Notes: a model not told the origin generated them from the letters alone. Shown: positions 45,110-54,477, counted from the first letter of the stretch. The stretch is 64,000 nucleotides of DNA from CAKZQX01 sp034437035 (GCA_034437035.1 DAOTUI010000128.1:8029-72028); one strand, 5' to 3'. A program made the numbers and translations.

Positions 45110-45325
45110 CTACAACCCGGCAATCTGGCGGAACGCCTTGTCATACTTATCGCTGACACCTTTGGCCCAGGCGCGCAGGGCCGGGCTCATCGGGCGGCGC
45201 AGCAAGATCTCGTCCTCGGTAAAGATCAACTCAACGACCTCTTCTTCGCTCAGGCCGACCGCGCGCAGCCAACCCTGGATAACTTCGGGCAAGTTTTCAC
45301 GTTCAATCGTAAATGATCGCGGCAT
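45110..45325 (-). CDS. Antitoxin-like small protein paired with the Doc-like gene
   Basis: 71 residues, starting MPRSFTIERENLPEVIQG and rich in Glu/Leu helices (LSEEEVVELIFTEDEILLRR). This resembles the small AbrB/Phd-like antitoxins found upstream of Doc. The gene order antitoxin then toxin is conserved. Its stop-to-start distance to lysS is 3 bp, so the pair is carried in the lysS transcript. Confidence 0.65.
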   Translation of the reverse strand: MPRSFTIERENLPEVIQGWLRAVGLSEEEVVELIFTEDEILLRRPMSPALRAWAKGVSDKYDKAFRQIAGL

Positions 45326-45328
45326 ACA

Positions 45329-46798
45329 TCACTCCCTGGCACGCAAATGGGGAAACAGAATAACCTCACGAATGGTTGCCTGGTCGGTCAGGACCATAAC
45401 CAGCCGATCAATACCAATGCCCAACCCACCCGTCGGTGGCATGCCATACATGAGAGCATCAATAAAATCAACATCCATCTGGTGCGCTTCTTCGTCGCCG
45501 GCAGCAAACGCCCGTCCCTGCTCCAGAAACCGTTGCTCCTGATCCAGCGGGTCATTCAACTCAGTAAAGGCATTTGCCACTTCCATCCCGGCAATAAACC
45601 CCTCGAACCGCTCGGTGTAACCGGGCATCTCAGGCTTGCGTTTTGCCAGCGGTGACAGTTCCAGCGGATAGTCTATCACAAATGTCGGCTGGATCAATGT
45701 TGGCTGGACATAGGTGCTGAACAGTTCGTCTACCTGCTTGCCCCAGGTAGCCTTTTTCTCTACGGAGAGATTGGCCTGCCGGATCGCGTCCCATAGCGCG
45801 GCAGCGGTCGTTGCCTGGGTGATATCGATGCCGGTATGCTCCTGGATCGCGGCGGGCAGCGCGAGGCGCGGCCAGTCGGGACCAAAGTCAACCGTCTGAT
45901 CCTGGTAGGTGACAACGGTGCCGCCGGTAACATCCTGCACAATCGTGCGCAGCATCTGCTCCACCAACCGCATGATATCGTGATAATCCGCATAGGCCTG
46001 GTAGCACTCCATCACCGTAAACTCGGTGTTGTGACTACGGTCCACGCCCTCGTTGCGGAAGTTCTTGCCGATCTCGTAGACGCCCTGGAAGCCCCCGACG
46101 ATCAGGCGCTTGAGATAGAGTTCGCTGGCAATTCGCAGGTAGAGATCCTGGTGCAACTGGTTATGGTGGGTCATAAACGGGCGTGCCGCCGCGCCGCCAT
46201 AGATTGGTTGCAGGATCGGCGTCTCGACCTCGATAAAGCCGCGCTCGTCCAGAAAGTAGCGCATGCTGCGAATAGCCCGGGCGCGGGCAACAAAGATGTC
46301 GCGCCGGTCCTCGTTGACGATCAGGTCAAGATAGCGCCGGCGCAGGCGTTCTTCAACATCCTTGAGTCCCTCCCACTTCTCCGGTGGGGGGTTGAGCGCT
46401 TTTGCCAGCACCCGTAACTCATGGACAAACAGCGAAGGCTCGCCCTTCTGCGTCCGCCGCAACTCGCCGTCGGCTTCGATAATATCAAAGCTGTCGATAT
46501 CTTCGCGAAAGCGGGCAAAGCGCTCTTCGCCCATATCGCCCCGGCTGAGCCAGAGCTGGATGCGCCCACTCTCATCGACAATATGCGCAAAGGCCAGTTT
46601 GCCCATCACCCGGCGCGCGCCGACAATCCGCCCTGCCGGCGTTACCCTTGCACCGGACGCGGCAAGCTGGTCAAAATCGGCGAGTAGTTCACCAATCGTG
46701 TGGGTGCGCTGGCTGCGCGGCGGAAACGGATCGATACCGGCAGCGCGCAGGCGTTCCAGTTTCATCAAACGTTGTTGCTGAAGCTCATTCAAATCCAT
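45329..46798 (-). CDS. lysS: Lysyl-tRNA synthetase, class II
   Basis: 489 residues, normal length. N-terminal anticodon-binding OB fold (VTPAGRIVGARRVMGKLAFAHI), class II motif 2 (YEIGKNFRNEGVDRSHNTEFTVMECYQAY) and motif 3 (GGLGIGIDRLVMVLTDQATIREVILFP) are complete, with EVETPILQPIYGGAAARPF as motif 1 region. It charges tRNA-Lys. The start at 46798 matches the usual MDLNELQ... start; the frame is open to 46876 without a site. Neighbour of greA, a common arrangement. Confidence 0.95.
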   Translation of the reverse strand: MDLNELQQQRLMKLERLRAAGIDPFPPRSQRTHTIGELLADFDQLAASGARVTPAGRIVGARRVMGKLAFAHIVDESGRIQLWLSRGDMGEERFARFREDIDSFDIIEADGELRRTQKGEPSLFVHELRVLAKALNPPPEKWEGLKDVEERLRRRYLDLIVNEDRRDIFVARARAIRSMRYFLDERGFIEVETPILQPIYGGAAARPFMTHHNQLHQDLYLRIASELYLKRLIVGGFQGVYEIGKNFRNEGVDRSHNTEFTVMECYQAYADYHDIMRLVEQMLRTIVQDVTGGTVVTYQDQTVDFGPDWPRLALPAAIQEHTGIDITQATTAAALWDAIRQANLSVEKKATWGKQVDELFSTYVQPTLIQPTFVIDYPLELSPLAKRKPEMPGYTERFEGFIAGMEVANAFTELNDPLDQEQRFLEQGRAFAAGDEEAHQMDVDFIDALMYGMPPTGGLGIGIDRLVMVLTDQATIREVILFPHLRARE

Positions 46799-47007
46799 AT
46801 ATTCGCCAGACTGTTTGGTAATCCAGATAGCGCATGTATTATAGGGTGAGGGTAAGGGAACCGTCAAGGCAATCATATCTGTATAACGAGGAATAGCGAT
46901 GCGGCGAGGAGCACGTCAATGCTGCGCAAATCTCGCCTCATCGCAAGACTATCAGGGTACACGGCCTGTCACCGTGAGAATGCGGCTGGTATTCCAGGTC
47001 CAGACAA

Positions 47008-47487
47008 TCAGTTAATCTTAACGATGGTTAGATTCATCACACCCGAGGGAGTCTGGACCGTAACTTTCTGGCGGGGTCGTTTCCCAAGCAGAGCGGCACC
47101 AATCGGTGACTCATTGGAAACCTTGCCTTCACGTGGGTTCGCCTCGGCACTCCCGACAATTGTCCAGGTTTCATCTTCATCTTCATCGTCGATGCGGACT
47201 GTGACGGAGCAACCGACCCGCACCTCTTCGACATTCTTGCCGTTGACCCCATCTTCGATGGTCTGGGCGCGCGAGAGCATATTTTTGATGTCACGAATGC
47301 GACCTTCCAGTAGAGCCTGCGAGTTCTTCGCATCTTCATACTCGCCACTTTCGGATATATCGCCGAGTTCTTTGGCGGCGGCAATCCGCTCAGCAACTTG
47401 TTTGCGTCCATCGGTTTGAAGCTCTTCAAGTTCCGCTTCAAGTTTGGCTCTACCTTCACGTGTCAGGTATGTCGTCTTTTCACTCAT
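47008..47487 (-). CDS. greA: Transcription elongation factor GreA
   Basis: 159 residues, complete. N-terminal coiled coil YLTREGRAKLEAELEELQ...KELGDISESGEYEDAKNSQ carries the acidic tip (GDISESGEYEDA) that enters the RNA polymerase secondary channel and stimulates transcript cleavage. The C-terminal globular half has SPIGAALLGKRPRQKVTVQTPSG. The start at 47487 is used because the coiled coil starts there. The promoter lies about 180 bp upstream. Confidence 0.95.
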   Translation of the reverse strand: MSEKTTYLTREGRAKLEAELEELQTDGRKQVAERIAAAKELGDISESGEYEDAKNSQALLEGRIRDIKNMLSRAQTIEDGVNGKNVEEVRVGCSVTVRIDDEDEDETWTIVGSAEANPREGKVSNESPIGAALLGKRPRQKVTVQTPSGVMNLTIVKIN

Positions 47488-47669
47488 TGTTTCACTGCCT
47501 TTGTCCTGCAAGATGGTCCCCATAGGAGCTGACAGACTGGGAAGGTCAATTGACCCTGCTCCGTGGGGTAGTACCATAAATGAAAGAACTGAGAGCAAAA
47601 CTCTCAGTCACGGCCACAGACGGATTCTGAAAACAGCATGAACCCGACGTGGAATCGTTAGCGTTAGCA

Positions 47670-47698
47670 ATTATACGCAATGTCGCCAATTTTGTAAA
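47670..47698 (-). promoter_or_regulatory. Sigma-70 promoter of greA
   Basis: Minus-strand TTTACA (47698-47693), 17 nt, TATAAT (47675-47670). Between it and the gene is a CTGAGAG-CAAAA-CTCTCAG hairpin near 47590-47608, which would be in the leader. Confidence 0.7.
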
Positions 47699-47801
47699 GT
47701 GCATTATGTCAGTTTGTCGTACGAACCGCCAGAATATCGCGCTGGAGTGCGGCGCTGAAGCCTGGGAGCCCTGTTCCGGCCTGACTCCTCTGAAGTGACA
47801 A

Positions 47802-48016
47802 CAGAACTTACGCGGTCGGTTCCAAACCAGGTGTTCGCCGGGAAGAACGGCCCGATTCGCCTCCGGCAGGGCGGTATCGGACAGCTTTTTGCTAAAATTT
47901 TTGCGCTCTGTGCAAAATTTTTAGCAAAAAGTTACAAAATGCACCATGCTGCCGCAGGCGATTCTGGTTTCCGGTTCCGGCACTGGGCCAGAACTGGCCC
48001 CACCGCGTAACTGCTG
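47802..48016 (+). repeat. 200-bp palindromic element, copy 20
   Basis: CAGAACTTACGCGG to GTAACTGCTG. The stem GCTTTTTGCTAAAATTTTTGC pairs with its mirror apart from one step near the cap. It is followed head-to-tail by copy 21. Confidence 0.8.
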
Positions 48017-48024
48017 TTATGTTA

Positions 48025-48218
48025 CACGCGTTACGTGGTCGGTTCCAAACCAGGCGTTTCACCCGATGAAATCCCGATTCGCCTGCGGCAGCATGGTACT
48101 CCTTTTTTCTTTTTCACAAAAAAATTCACAACGTGAATTTTTTTGTGAAAAAGAACTGGAATCTTCCACCCTGCCGGAGGCCCAACGGTCTTCCGAGTCA
48201 AGGACCGCGTAACTCGTG
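48025..48218 (-). repeat. 200-bp palindromic element, copy 21
   Basis: Exact TTATGTTA duplication (48017-48024, 48219-48226), the left half shared with copy 20. Opposite orientation to copy 20. Stem CTTTTTCACAAAAAAATTCAC-AAC-GTGAA with full pairing. Confidence 0.83.
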
Positions 48219-48362
48219 TTATGTTACACTACCACACAGCATCAGTATACCAAAACAGGATGAGAAGACGGCGAATCGGGCATAAAAAGAAGATGAGTGT
48301 GGCGCATGAATCGCACTGACCGGCTGCCGGCTTCGGCTGTTGAATCTGAGGAAGAGAGGCGT

Positions 48363-48872
48363 ATGTCCAACATCAGCTTTGAACCGGCTGACGATCCAGA
48401 GGTTGAACAACTGGCCGCCACGCTGGATCAGGCCCGCGACGGCAATCCGCTGCTCTTTGATATACTCCAGTTCAATTGGGAAAATGCTGGGGAGCAACCG
48501 GATTACCCGGCTCTGCTGGATGCCTTTGTTGCCCTGTTTGACTACACCGGCCTGGGGGCGCACTGGATTGAACTGCGGCGCGGCATTGCCCGCAAGCTGC
48601 TGATCCATGTGCTGCACGAAGGTCTGGCCTACCCGGAGGCGATGATGGATCTGGAACTGGCGGAAGCATGCGCCGAACGCTTCCTGGAGTTTTTCGCCTC
48701 CGGTACGCGCTACTTCACCAATGGCACCTGCAGCGGCGAGGCAGCGATCTATACACTGGATGGCCGGCAGGTGCTGGGCTGGCGTCCGATCAGCAGCGCC
48801 ACGTTCGACAACGGCGTGATTGCGGTGAGTTCCGACCGTATCGGCATTGTCTGGGCCGAGGATGCGGACTGA
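48363..48872 (+). CDS. Hypothetical cytoplasmic protein
   Basis: 169 residues, acidic, no signal or membrane segment. Function not recognised. It has LLFDILQFNWENAGEQPDYPALLDAFVALFD and a C-terminal beta part (YTLDGRQVLGWRPISSATFDNGVIAVSSDRIGIVWAEDAD). GAGAGGC precedes the ATG at 48363; an ATG at 48306 in frame has a weaker site. It is flanked by palindromic elements on both sides, so it forms a single-gene unit. Confidence 0.6.
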   Translation: MSNISFEPADDPEVEQLAATLDQARDGNPLLFDILQFNWENAGEQPDYPALLDAFVALFDYTGLGAHWIELRRGIARKLLIHVLHEGLAYPEAMMDLELAEACAERFLEFFASGTRYFTNGTCSGEAAIYTLDGRQVLGWRPISSATFDNGVIAVSSDRIGIVWAEDAD

Positions 48873-48940
48873 AGATCAGGCATAGCGTGCCGGGTTGGGC
48901 GGCTTGCCTTTGCTGCCGGTTCATCTTATTATACGCAGCA

Positions 48941-49121
48941 GTAACTTACGCGAGTTGCGCGGTCTTAACCCGGAAGGTAGTTTCGCCTGCGGCAGGGTGG
49001 AATGGAACTTTACTTTTTCACAAAAATTTGCACAAGATGCAAATTTTTTGTGAAAAAGATCTGGTTTCTTCCGTCCTGCCGGAGGCGCAATGGCCTTCCG
49101 GGTTCGTGACCGTGTAATGTA
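48941..49121 (-). repeat. 200-bp palindromic element, copy 22
   Basis: Left end decayed (GTAACTTACGCGAGTTGCGCGG), left arm CGCCTGCGGCAGGGTGG mixing features of both arm types, and right arm CCTGCCGGAGGCG. Stem ACTTTTTCACAAAAATTTGCA with one mismatch. It is placed just before the SDR gene at 49193. Confidence 0.72.
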
Positions 49122-49192
49122 AATTTAGAAGAAACGCGGCATTAGTTGTCAGTTTTCTTAGTTCTCAGTTCTTGCTTCAAGGAGCATCTCCA

Positions 49193-50119
49193 ATGACGGA
49201 CAGTAAACGGGTGGTTGTCACCGGCGCAACCGGATTGATCGGGCGGCATCTCTGTAAGCAACTCGCTGAACGCGGCTACCAGGTAGTAGTCTTTACGCGC
49301 AATCCGGAGAAGGCGCGTAGCAGCGTACCGGAGGCAAGCGAGTATGTGGCCTGGACGCCGAAATATCTGGATGACTGGGCCCATGCCCTCAACGGGGCCT
49401 ATGGCCTGATCCATCTGGCCGGCGCGCCGATCTTCGGGCCGCGCTGGGACGAGCAGTATAAGGCCGAGATCCGCGATAGCCGCATTGTCAGCACGCGGGT
49501 TTTGTTCGGGGCCATGACCGAGATCGCCCAGCCGCCGCAGGTCTTTGTGTCTGGTTCGGCGGTGGGCTACTATGGCGATGCGGGTGCTGCCCTGCTGGAT
49601 GAGAGCGCCCCCCCCGGCGAGTTGTTCCTGTCGCAAGTAACAGCCGAGTGGGAGCGGGAAGCGCAGCGGGCCGAAGATCTGGGGGTGCGGACGGTGCTGA
49701 TCCGCACCGGTATTGTGCTGGATGCCGACGAGGGTGCGCTGCCGCAACTGGTGTTGCCGTTTCGCTTCTACGTCGGCGGGCCAATCCTGCCGGGCACGCA
49801 GTATATCTCCTGGATTCATATCGAGGACGAGGTCGGGATCATTCTGCTGGCGCTGGAGCATGCGCAGGCGCAAGGACCGATGAATGCGACCGCGCCCAAT
49901 CCGGAGACCAACGCCGATTTCACCGGGACGCTCGGCAAGGTGATGGGTACACCTGCCTGGTTGCCGGTACCGGGTGTCGGCATTAAAGTTATCCTGGGGG
50001 AACTGGCGGATAACCTGGTCACCGGCCAGCGTGCGCTGCCGATAAAAGCTCGCGACCTTGGTTATGAATTCAAGTATCCCGACCTGGAGCCGGCACTGCG
50101 CGATCTGTTGAAGAAATAA
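49193..50119 (+). CDS. TIGR01777-type epimerase (YfcH/SulA-like SDR)
   Basis: 308 residues. Rossmann motif VVVTGATGLIGRHLCKQLAERG, then YGLIHLAGAPIFGPRWDEQYKAEIRDSR and FVSGSAVGYYGDAG, which identify this family of atypical SDRs. The C terminus has IHIEDEVGIILLAL and NATAPNPETNADFTGTLGKVM. The physiological substrate is unknown. The start at 49193 has CAAGGAG; the open frame extends to 49172 without a site. Confidence 0.88.
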   Translation: MTDSKRVVVTGATGLIGRHLCKQLAERGYQVVVFTRNPEKARSSVPEASEYVAWTPKYLDDWAHALNGAYGLIHLAGAPIFGPRWDEQYKAEIRDSRIVSTRVLFGAMTEIAQPPQVFVSGSAVGYYGDAGAALLDESAPPGELFLSQVTAEWEREAQRAEDLGVRTVLIRTGIVLDADEGALPQLVLPFRFYVGGPILPGTQYISWIHIEDEVGIILLALEHAQAQGPMNATAPNPETNADFTGTLGKVMGTPAWLPVPGVGIKVILGELADNLVTGQRALPIKARDLGYEFKYPDLEPALRDLLKK

Positions 50120-50134
50120 ATGGCGTGTGATTGA

Positions 50135-50262
50135 CACGACTTACGCGATTGCTCTTGGAAGCTGATATCGCCTCCGGCAGGATGTAACCAGGGACATCCT
50201 TTCTCAGGCAATGTAGCTCACAGAGCCACATTGCCTGAGAAAAACACAGCTTTCCGGGCAGA
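50135..50262 (+). repeat. 200-bp palindromic element, copy 23 (right end lost)
   Basis: Left end CACGACTTACGCG and arm A CGCCTCCGGCAGGATG are followed by the stem TTTCTCAGGCAATGTAGCTC / GAGCCACATTGCCTGAG, with one bulge. The right half is missing. Confidence 0.72.
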
Positions 50263-50314
50263 TATGCTATCTGCTAATGGATTGGTTATCCAACCCGTAA
50301 CCTGTAACCTGGTC

Positions 50315-51013
50315 TTACCCGACCGGCGGGTTGGAAGCAAACTGCCGCCGCATCGTATCGGCTACCCCGGTACGCCGCAACGCATAGGCCACAGCGCCCG
50401 CCAGCACCCCGGCTCCAACCAGGAATTTTGCCGGTGAGCGGCGACTGACCTTCTTGGGCGCCATTGGCCGCCGCGTGGCAAACAGTTCGAGCATCCCCTT
50501 CTTGAAGGCGCGCAGATCATGTGGTCCCCGGCTGGATACCCAGTTGCGGTCACGCACCAGCGACGTATCAACCCATTCCGCCCCGGCATTGATCAGGTCA
50601 TCCTTGATCCCCGGCCAGGAGGTGAGCTTCCGTCCGCGTACCAGATCCGCCGAGGCCAGGATCCACGGGCCGTGGCAGAGCACCGCGATAGGCTTTTCGG
50701 CCTGATCAAATGCGCGGACAAACTCCAGTACCTCTTTGCTCTGCCGCAGCAAATCCGGGTTGACAAACCCACCCGGCAGCAGTAGCGCATCATAGTTTTC
50801 CGGGTCGGCGTTGAATACCAGGCGATCCACCCGCACCTTCTTCCCCGGAATAATCAGGTTCATGCCTTTGATATGACCGGGGCGCAGCGAGAGCACCTCG
50901 ACGTTGGCCCCCTGCTTGCGCAGCGCTTTCATCGGTATCGTCAGTTCAACCTGCTCAAAGCCGTCGGCGGCCAGAATTGCCACCCGCAGTCCTTCCAGTT
51001 TCGTCCGAGCCAT
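50315..51013 (-). CDS. DJ-1/PfpI family protein with C-terminal membrane tail
   Basis: 232 residues. VAILAADGFEQVELTIPMKAL and PIAVLCHGPWILASADLVRGRKLTSWPGIKDDL carry the nucleophile elbow Cys-His of the PfpI/YhbO group, which removes glycation damage or acts in stress. Unusually the domain is followed by RRPMAPKKVSRRSPAKFLVGAGVLAGAVAYALRR, a basic linker plus a hydrophobic segment that may tether it to the membrane. The start has AAGGAG. Confidence 0.88.
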   Translation of the reverse strand: MARTKLEGLRVAILAADGFEQVELTIPMKALRKQGANVEVLSLRPGHIKGMNLIIPGKKVRVDRLVFNADPENYDALLLPGGFVNPDLLRQSKEVLEFVRAFDQAEKPIAVLCHGPWILASADLVRGRKLTSWPGIKDDLINAGAEWVDTSLVRDRNWVSSRGPHDLRAFKKGMLELFATRRPMAPKKVSRRSPAKFLVGAGVLAGAVAYALRRTGVADTMRRQFASNPPVG

Positions 51014-51326
51014 GGTTTTTCTCCTTCCAAGACACGATTATGGTTTACAGGGTGAGTACCTCAGCCGGTGCGTGGCTGACCGCCGTCGCAAGCGGTTGCG
51101 AACCTTGTTTAAACCATTCTGCCGAAAAGGTATGCAAGTTTCGGGCCATGCGGGAAGTAAGGAAGAACGGTGAACGGCGAGTTATATGGATGGCACCGGG
51201 TTAACGCCTCACGCCTCACCCATCCCTCTCCGGCACAGCGACCCGCATAGCATAGCAATCGAGGCTGCGGCCACGGGGGAAGTCGTTGTCGCGGTGTGCC
51301 CCGCGCACCTGCTTCTGTCCTACTAC

Positions 51327-51441
51327 CCCTGCTGCACCGTAGCGTAGGGTGCATTCTATGCACCACTGACTACCCTTGCTGCTGCACCGTAGGGTGCATT
51401 TTATGCATCACTGACTACTCCTGCTGTTGCACCGTAGGGCC
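51327..51441. repeat. Tandem repeat, two and a half ~46-58 bp units
   Basis: CTGCTGCACCGTAG-GGTGCATTCTATGCACCACTGACTACC recurs as CTGCTGCACCGTAGGGTGCA..TTATGCATCACTGACTACT and begins again as CTGCTGTTGCACCGTAGGG. Each unit holds a small inverted pair GGTGCA/TGCACC. It lies in the 700-bp gap before the methyltransferase. Confidence 0.6.
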
Positions 51442-51614
51442 GTAAGGTGCTGCGCAGTCCCGGCAGGTATCATACCCGTGTTACGGCACTCCTGCAAGCG
51501 GCACACACGCTTGCGCAGCAGCAGCATTCCCCACTAACTCCCTGATGAATACGCCTGCACAACCCCACAACATTCACTAAACATAGGTTTACTCTTTTAC
51601 CTGTGTTGCCAGAC

Positions 51615-51643
51615 TTGCGCATGCATCCGACTCTGACTACAAT
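51615..51643 (+). promoter_or_regulatory. Sigma-70 promoter of the methyltransferase gene
   Basis: TTGCGC, exactly 17 nt, TACAAT; the start codon at 51714 lies 70 bp downstream. Confidence 0.65.
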
Positions 51644-51713
51644 GTGGCTGTCACCCGCAGCGCGCTACGCGGCGGAGTGATCAACTGAGCCTATATGCAA
51701 AGGAGACCACGTT

Positions 51714-52517
51714 ATGCATCCGTCTACCCCCCCGGCAGGATCTGCGTCGTCCGAAGTTCCCCATCCTGCTCGCATTTACAACTACAGCATCGGTGGAAAG
51801 TATTACTACCCGGCGGACCAGGCGGCCGCTGAGTATATCTTTTCATTTATGCCATCGATGCCCAGGTGGGTCAAAATGCTGCGCGCCTTCCTCCAGCAGG
51901 CCGCTCGTCAGCTTTGGGATGCGGGGTTTACCCACTTTGTCGATTTTGCCTCCGGGCTGCCGACGGATGACCATATCCACCATGTTCTCCCACATGCGAA
52001 GGTGGTCTACTCCGATCTTGACTCCTACACCTGCGCGGAGGCGCAGAAGCTGGTGGGACACCTCCCAAATGTACTCTATCTGCAGCACGATATCCGCGAT
52101 GCTCGTTCATTGCTGGATTCGGCGCAGGTGCGCGATTTTCTGGGGGGAGAGCGGCGGTTGGCAATCGGGCTTAACGGCATTACCGTGTTTCTCGAACCGG
52201 ATGAAATTATCCGGCTCTTCCACGATCTGTACGACTGGGCAGCTCCCGGTTCGCGGATCTTTATTACCTATGAAACCAAACACCCCGATCTGACGACGCC
52301 GGAACTGGAAGAGTTTATCGATATATTCCAAAAATCGGGTACGCTCTTTCGGTTCTATGCATTGGAGGATTTGTCGGCGTGGAGCCGGCCCTGGCGTGTG
52401 CCCGAAAACGGGCTGATGCGGCTTCAGGATTTCCTGGGCCTGCCGGAGGATTATGTGACGGAAGAGGACCGCGAAGGGATCGGGCTTGAGTTTTACGCGG
52501 CAATTCTGGAGAAATAA
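51714..52517 (+). CDS. S-adenosyl methyltransferase (DUF574/SAM_MT family)
   Basis: 267 residues. The N-terminal signature ARIYNYSIGGKYYYPADQAAAE is that of the SAM-dependent methyltransferase family common in actinobacteria and Chloroflexota. THFVDFASGLPTDDHIHHVLPHAKVVYSDLD forms the SAM-binding Gly loop (FxSGxP) and acidic strand end. Substrate unknown. The start has AAAGGAGACC. Its stop codon lies in the arm of a perfect hairpin. Confidence 0.85.
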   Translation: MHPSTPPAGSASSEVPHPARIYNYSIGGKYYYPADQAAAEYIFSFMPSMPRWVKMLRAFLQQAARQLWDAGFTHFVDFASGLPTDDHIHHVLPHAKVVYSDLDSYTCAEAQKLVGHLPNVLYLQHDIRDARSLLDSAQVRDFLGGERRLAIGLNGITVFLEPDEIIRLFHDLYDWAAPGSRIFITYETKHPDLTTPELEEFIDIFQKSGTLFRFYALEDLSAWSRPWRVPENGLMRLQDFLGLPEDYVTEEDREGIGLEFYAAILEK

Positions 52518-52540
52518 GGGCGCAGCATGCTGCGCCCTTA
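52515..52540. terminator. Stop-codon hairpin downstream of the methyltransferase
   Basis: TAAGGGCGCAGC-AT-GCTGCGCCCTTA, a perfect 12-bp stem that includes the TAA stop. It sits between convergent genes; there is no U-tract. Confidence 0.6.
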
Positions 52541-52551
52541 CACGGTACGGG

Positions 52552-53187
52552 CTACGCGGGCATATAGCGCGTGGCCCGGCTATTCCCAAACGTCACATCA
52601 TCCCGATCATAAATGTTGGTGGCAACCAGCGCTTCCATCTGGGCATGTACCACGCGGCGCACTTCGTCGTGCAGGATTTCGCGGTCGGGGTTGGCTATGC
52701 GTAGTGCCTGTGTAATGTTGTAGGCCGTAAAGGTGCTGCTGGTATTGGCCTGCTGGTTGATCTGATCGGCGACCAGCAGTTCCAGGTCACTCCGGGCAAT
52801 CGGCGTACGGGCCATGGTGCCACCTCCATTTCCAGTTCCATGTGTGCCATTCATTGTACCTGCACCGTTACCTGAAGATCCGGTTGCCTGCGCCGTCATG
52901 GGTTGCGCGGGTTGCGCCCGGCGGCGGCGTGGTTGCGGCGGTGTAGTCGGGCACGCATCATGCGGGAAGACGCGGTAGGCCCGGTGGAGCGATACCGCCA
53001 CCAGCAGCACCTTCCGGCGATTGGACAGGCCGGGCGGGCTGCCGCTCGTCACATCGTAAACCCATCGCTCGCCGATGACCATGCCCCGCCGCTTGCGTGC
53101 CAGTCTGGTTGTTGCCGGACGGCTGCCGGTTGCGGTTGGCTGTTTCACTACAATCGTCTCGAATTCAACCCAGTCACCCAGTTGCAT
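52552..53187 (-). CDS. Two-domain hypothetical protein, partner of the WGR-PARP
   Basis: 211 residues, not recognised. An N-terminal basic part (LGDWVEFETIVVKQPTATGSRPATTRLARKRRG) with the look of a small beta-barrel or nucleic-acid-binding domain is joined by a Gly/Thr/Asn-rich linker (GSSGNGAGTMNGTHGTGNGG) to a helical domain (ARSDLELLVADQINQQ..YNITQALRIANPD..ILHDEVRRVVHAQME). Its GAGAGGTG site is 30 bp downstream of the PARP stop on the same strand, so it is the second gene of that operon and may be its target or regulator. Confidence 0.68.
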   Translation of the reverse strand: MQLGDWVEFETIVVKQPTATGSRPATTRLARKRRGMVIGERWVYDVTSGSPPGLSNRRKVLLVAVSLHRAYRVFPHDACPTTPPQPRRRRAQPAQPMTAQATGSSGNGAGTMNGTHGTGNGGGTMARTPIARSDLELLVADQINQQANTSSTFTAYNITQALRIANPDREILHDEVRRVVHAQMEALVATNIYDRDDVTFGNSRATRYMPA

Positions 53188-53217
53188 GTCACACCTCTCT
53201 GCGTTAACGATATATGC

Positions 53218-54477
53218 TCAGCGATCAAACGTTACGAGGTAGCTCAGCGTCTGCTGGGCCGCGTGGTAGATGATAAACTCATCGTAGAGCAGCTTCCCAC
53301 CCCACGAGCCGGTATGCCCGGCCTTGCCCCAGACCGAGTCGTATCCCGGTGGCGGCCGGCGCAGGTTGGACATGGCCTCCGGTGCGACAAAGGGATTGCC
53401 GATGGCGACCTGGGCCAGGAAGAGGAAGTGGGGCACGCCGCGCCGGCGCACCGCGCAGTAGTTGGCCGACTTGGAGCACTTGTTGGCGAAGTAGATTCCG
53501 TGACCAAACATGCGCCCATTCGAGGCCGTCTTCGGACAGATCAGTCCGGTGCGCATAATGTGGCGCACATTCTGGCCGGCGGTACCGTGGAAGAGCAGTT
53601 CAACCCGGCTGCGTCCCACGCTGTTCTGCTCGAAGGCGCGGCGCTCATCGCCAATCGTCACCGTGAAAATGTCCCGCACCTTCACCCGATAGCCATGCAC
53701 CACCGTACGCGCGATATAGTCGCAGATCTGCCGGTACATCGTGTCGTTCTGCGGCAGCAGGGCAATCTCCGCGCCGAGCGCGTCGTAGTGCGAAACCTGC
53801 GGATTGTGCTGCTGCACGGCATGGGTGGCAATGGCGGCCTCAAGCTGGTTCAGCCGGTCCTCCTGCTCATCAAACGCCTTGCAGAAATCCAGCACAACCT
53901 GCTGCCGTTCAATGCGGCCGGGCAGTCTGGTGGGGATCGCGTTGTAGTAGTTCTGCACGGTGTTGGTCAGCAGTTCGGCCTGCGCCTGCGCCTGCGCCCG
54001 CTGCCAGTCGGCGTACTGCTTCTGGGCCAGCAGCAGCAGCTTACGCCCATGGTCGATCTGCTCCTGCGAGAGTGCATCCACTCCGACCGAGAGGTACGAC
54101 GCAATCTTCTCCCCCGCTTCGGTGTAGATGTAGTCCACCAGTTGCTGGACCTGCGGCGCAAGCGTGGGGGTGCTGGTTGTCGGCGCGGGCGCGGCCGCCG
54201 TGACCGCCGGCCGGTGGAGCGTGACCTCTTGATAGCCCTTCTTGGTCTTCTCCCGAATTTTGCGCTCCACCCAGGCGGGTGTGGTCAGCTTCTCGTCTAC
54301 CTGTGGGTTTGCGCCGACCCGCCCAAAGGTTGCGCGAAAGAATACCTGTCCGTTGGGGATATCCCAGGTTTCCACGAGATAATACTTGTTGTTGTTACCG
54401 TCGAGGTTCGTAAGTTGGAACTTACGGCGTTCGCAAGGTTCGCCGGTGGGGACAAAAGTGGCCGCGGTTGTCGTCAT
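53218..54477 (-). CDS. Bacterial WGR-PARP (poly/mono-ADP-ribosyltransferase)
   Basis: 419 residues. An N-terminal WGR domain (FQLTNLDGNNNKYYLVETW..FFRATFGRVGANPQV, residues about 18-75) is followed by a helical regulatory-like region (about 100-240) and the PARP catalytic domain. The H-Y-E triad is present: RVELLFHGTAGQNV (His), MFGHGIYFANKCSKSANYC (Tyr) and GGKLLYDEFIIYHAAQ (Glu). The enzyme uses NAD+ to attach ADP-ribose, and WGR suggests activation by DNA ends. This layout is close to PARP1 without zinc fingers. The start has GAGGAGTG. Partner gene downstream; a palindrome lies upstream. Confidence 0.93.
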   Translation of the reverse strand: MTTTAATFVPTGEPCERRKFQLTNLDGNNNKYYLVETWDIPNGQVFFRATFGRVGANPQVDEKLTTPAWVERKIREKTKKGYQEVTLHRPAVTAAAPAPTTSTPTLAPQVQQLVDYIYTEAGEKIASYLSVGVDALSQEQIDHGRKLLLLAQKQYADWQRAQAQAQAELLTNTVQNYYNAIPTRLPGRIERQQVVLDFCKAFDEQEDRLNQLEAAIATHAVQQHNPQVSHYDALGAEIALLPQNDTMYRQICDYIARTVVHGYRVKVRDIFTVTIGDERRAFEQNSVGRSRVELLFHGTAGQNVRHIMRTGLICPKTASNGRMFGHGIYFANKCSKSANYCAVRRRGVPHFLFLAQVAIGNPFVAPEAMSNLRRPPPGYDSVWGKAGHTGSWGGKLLYDEFIIYHAAQQTLSYLVTFDR

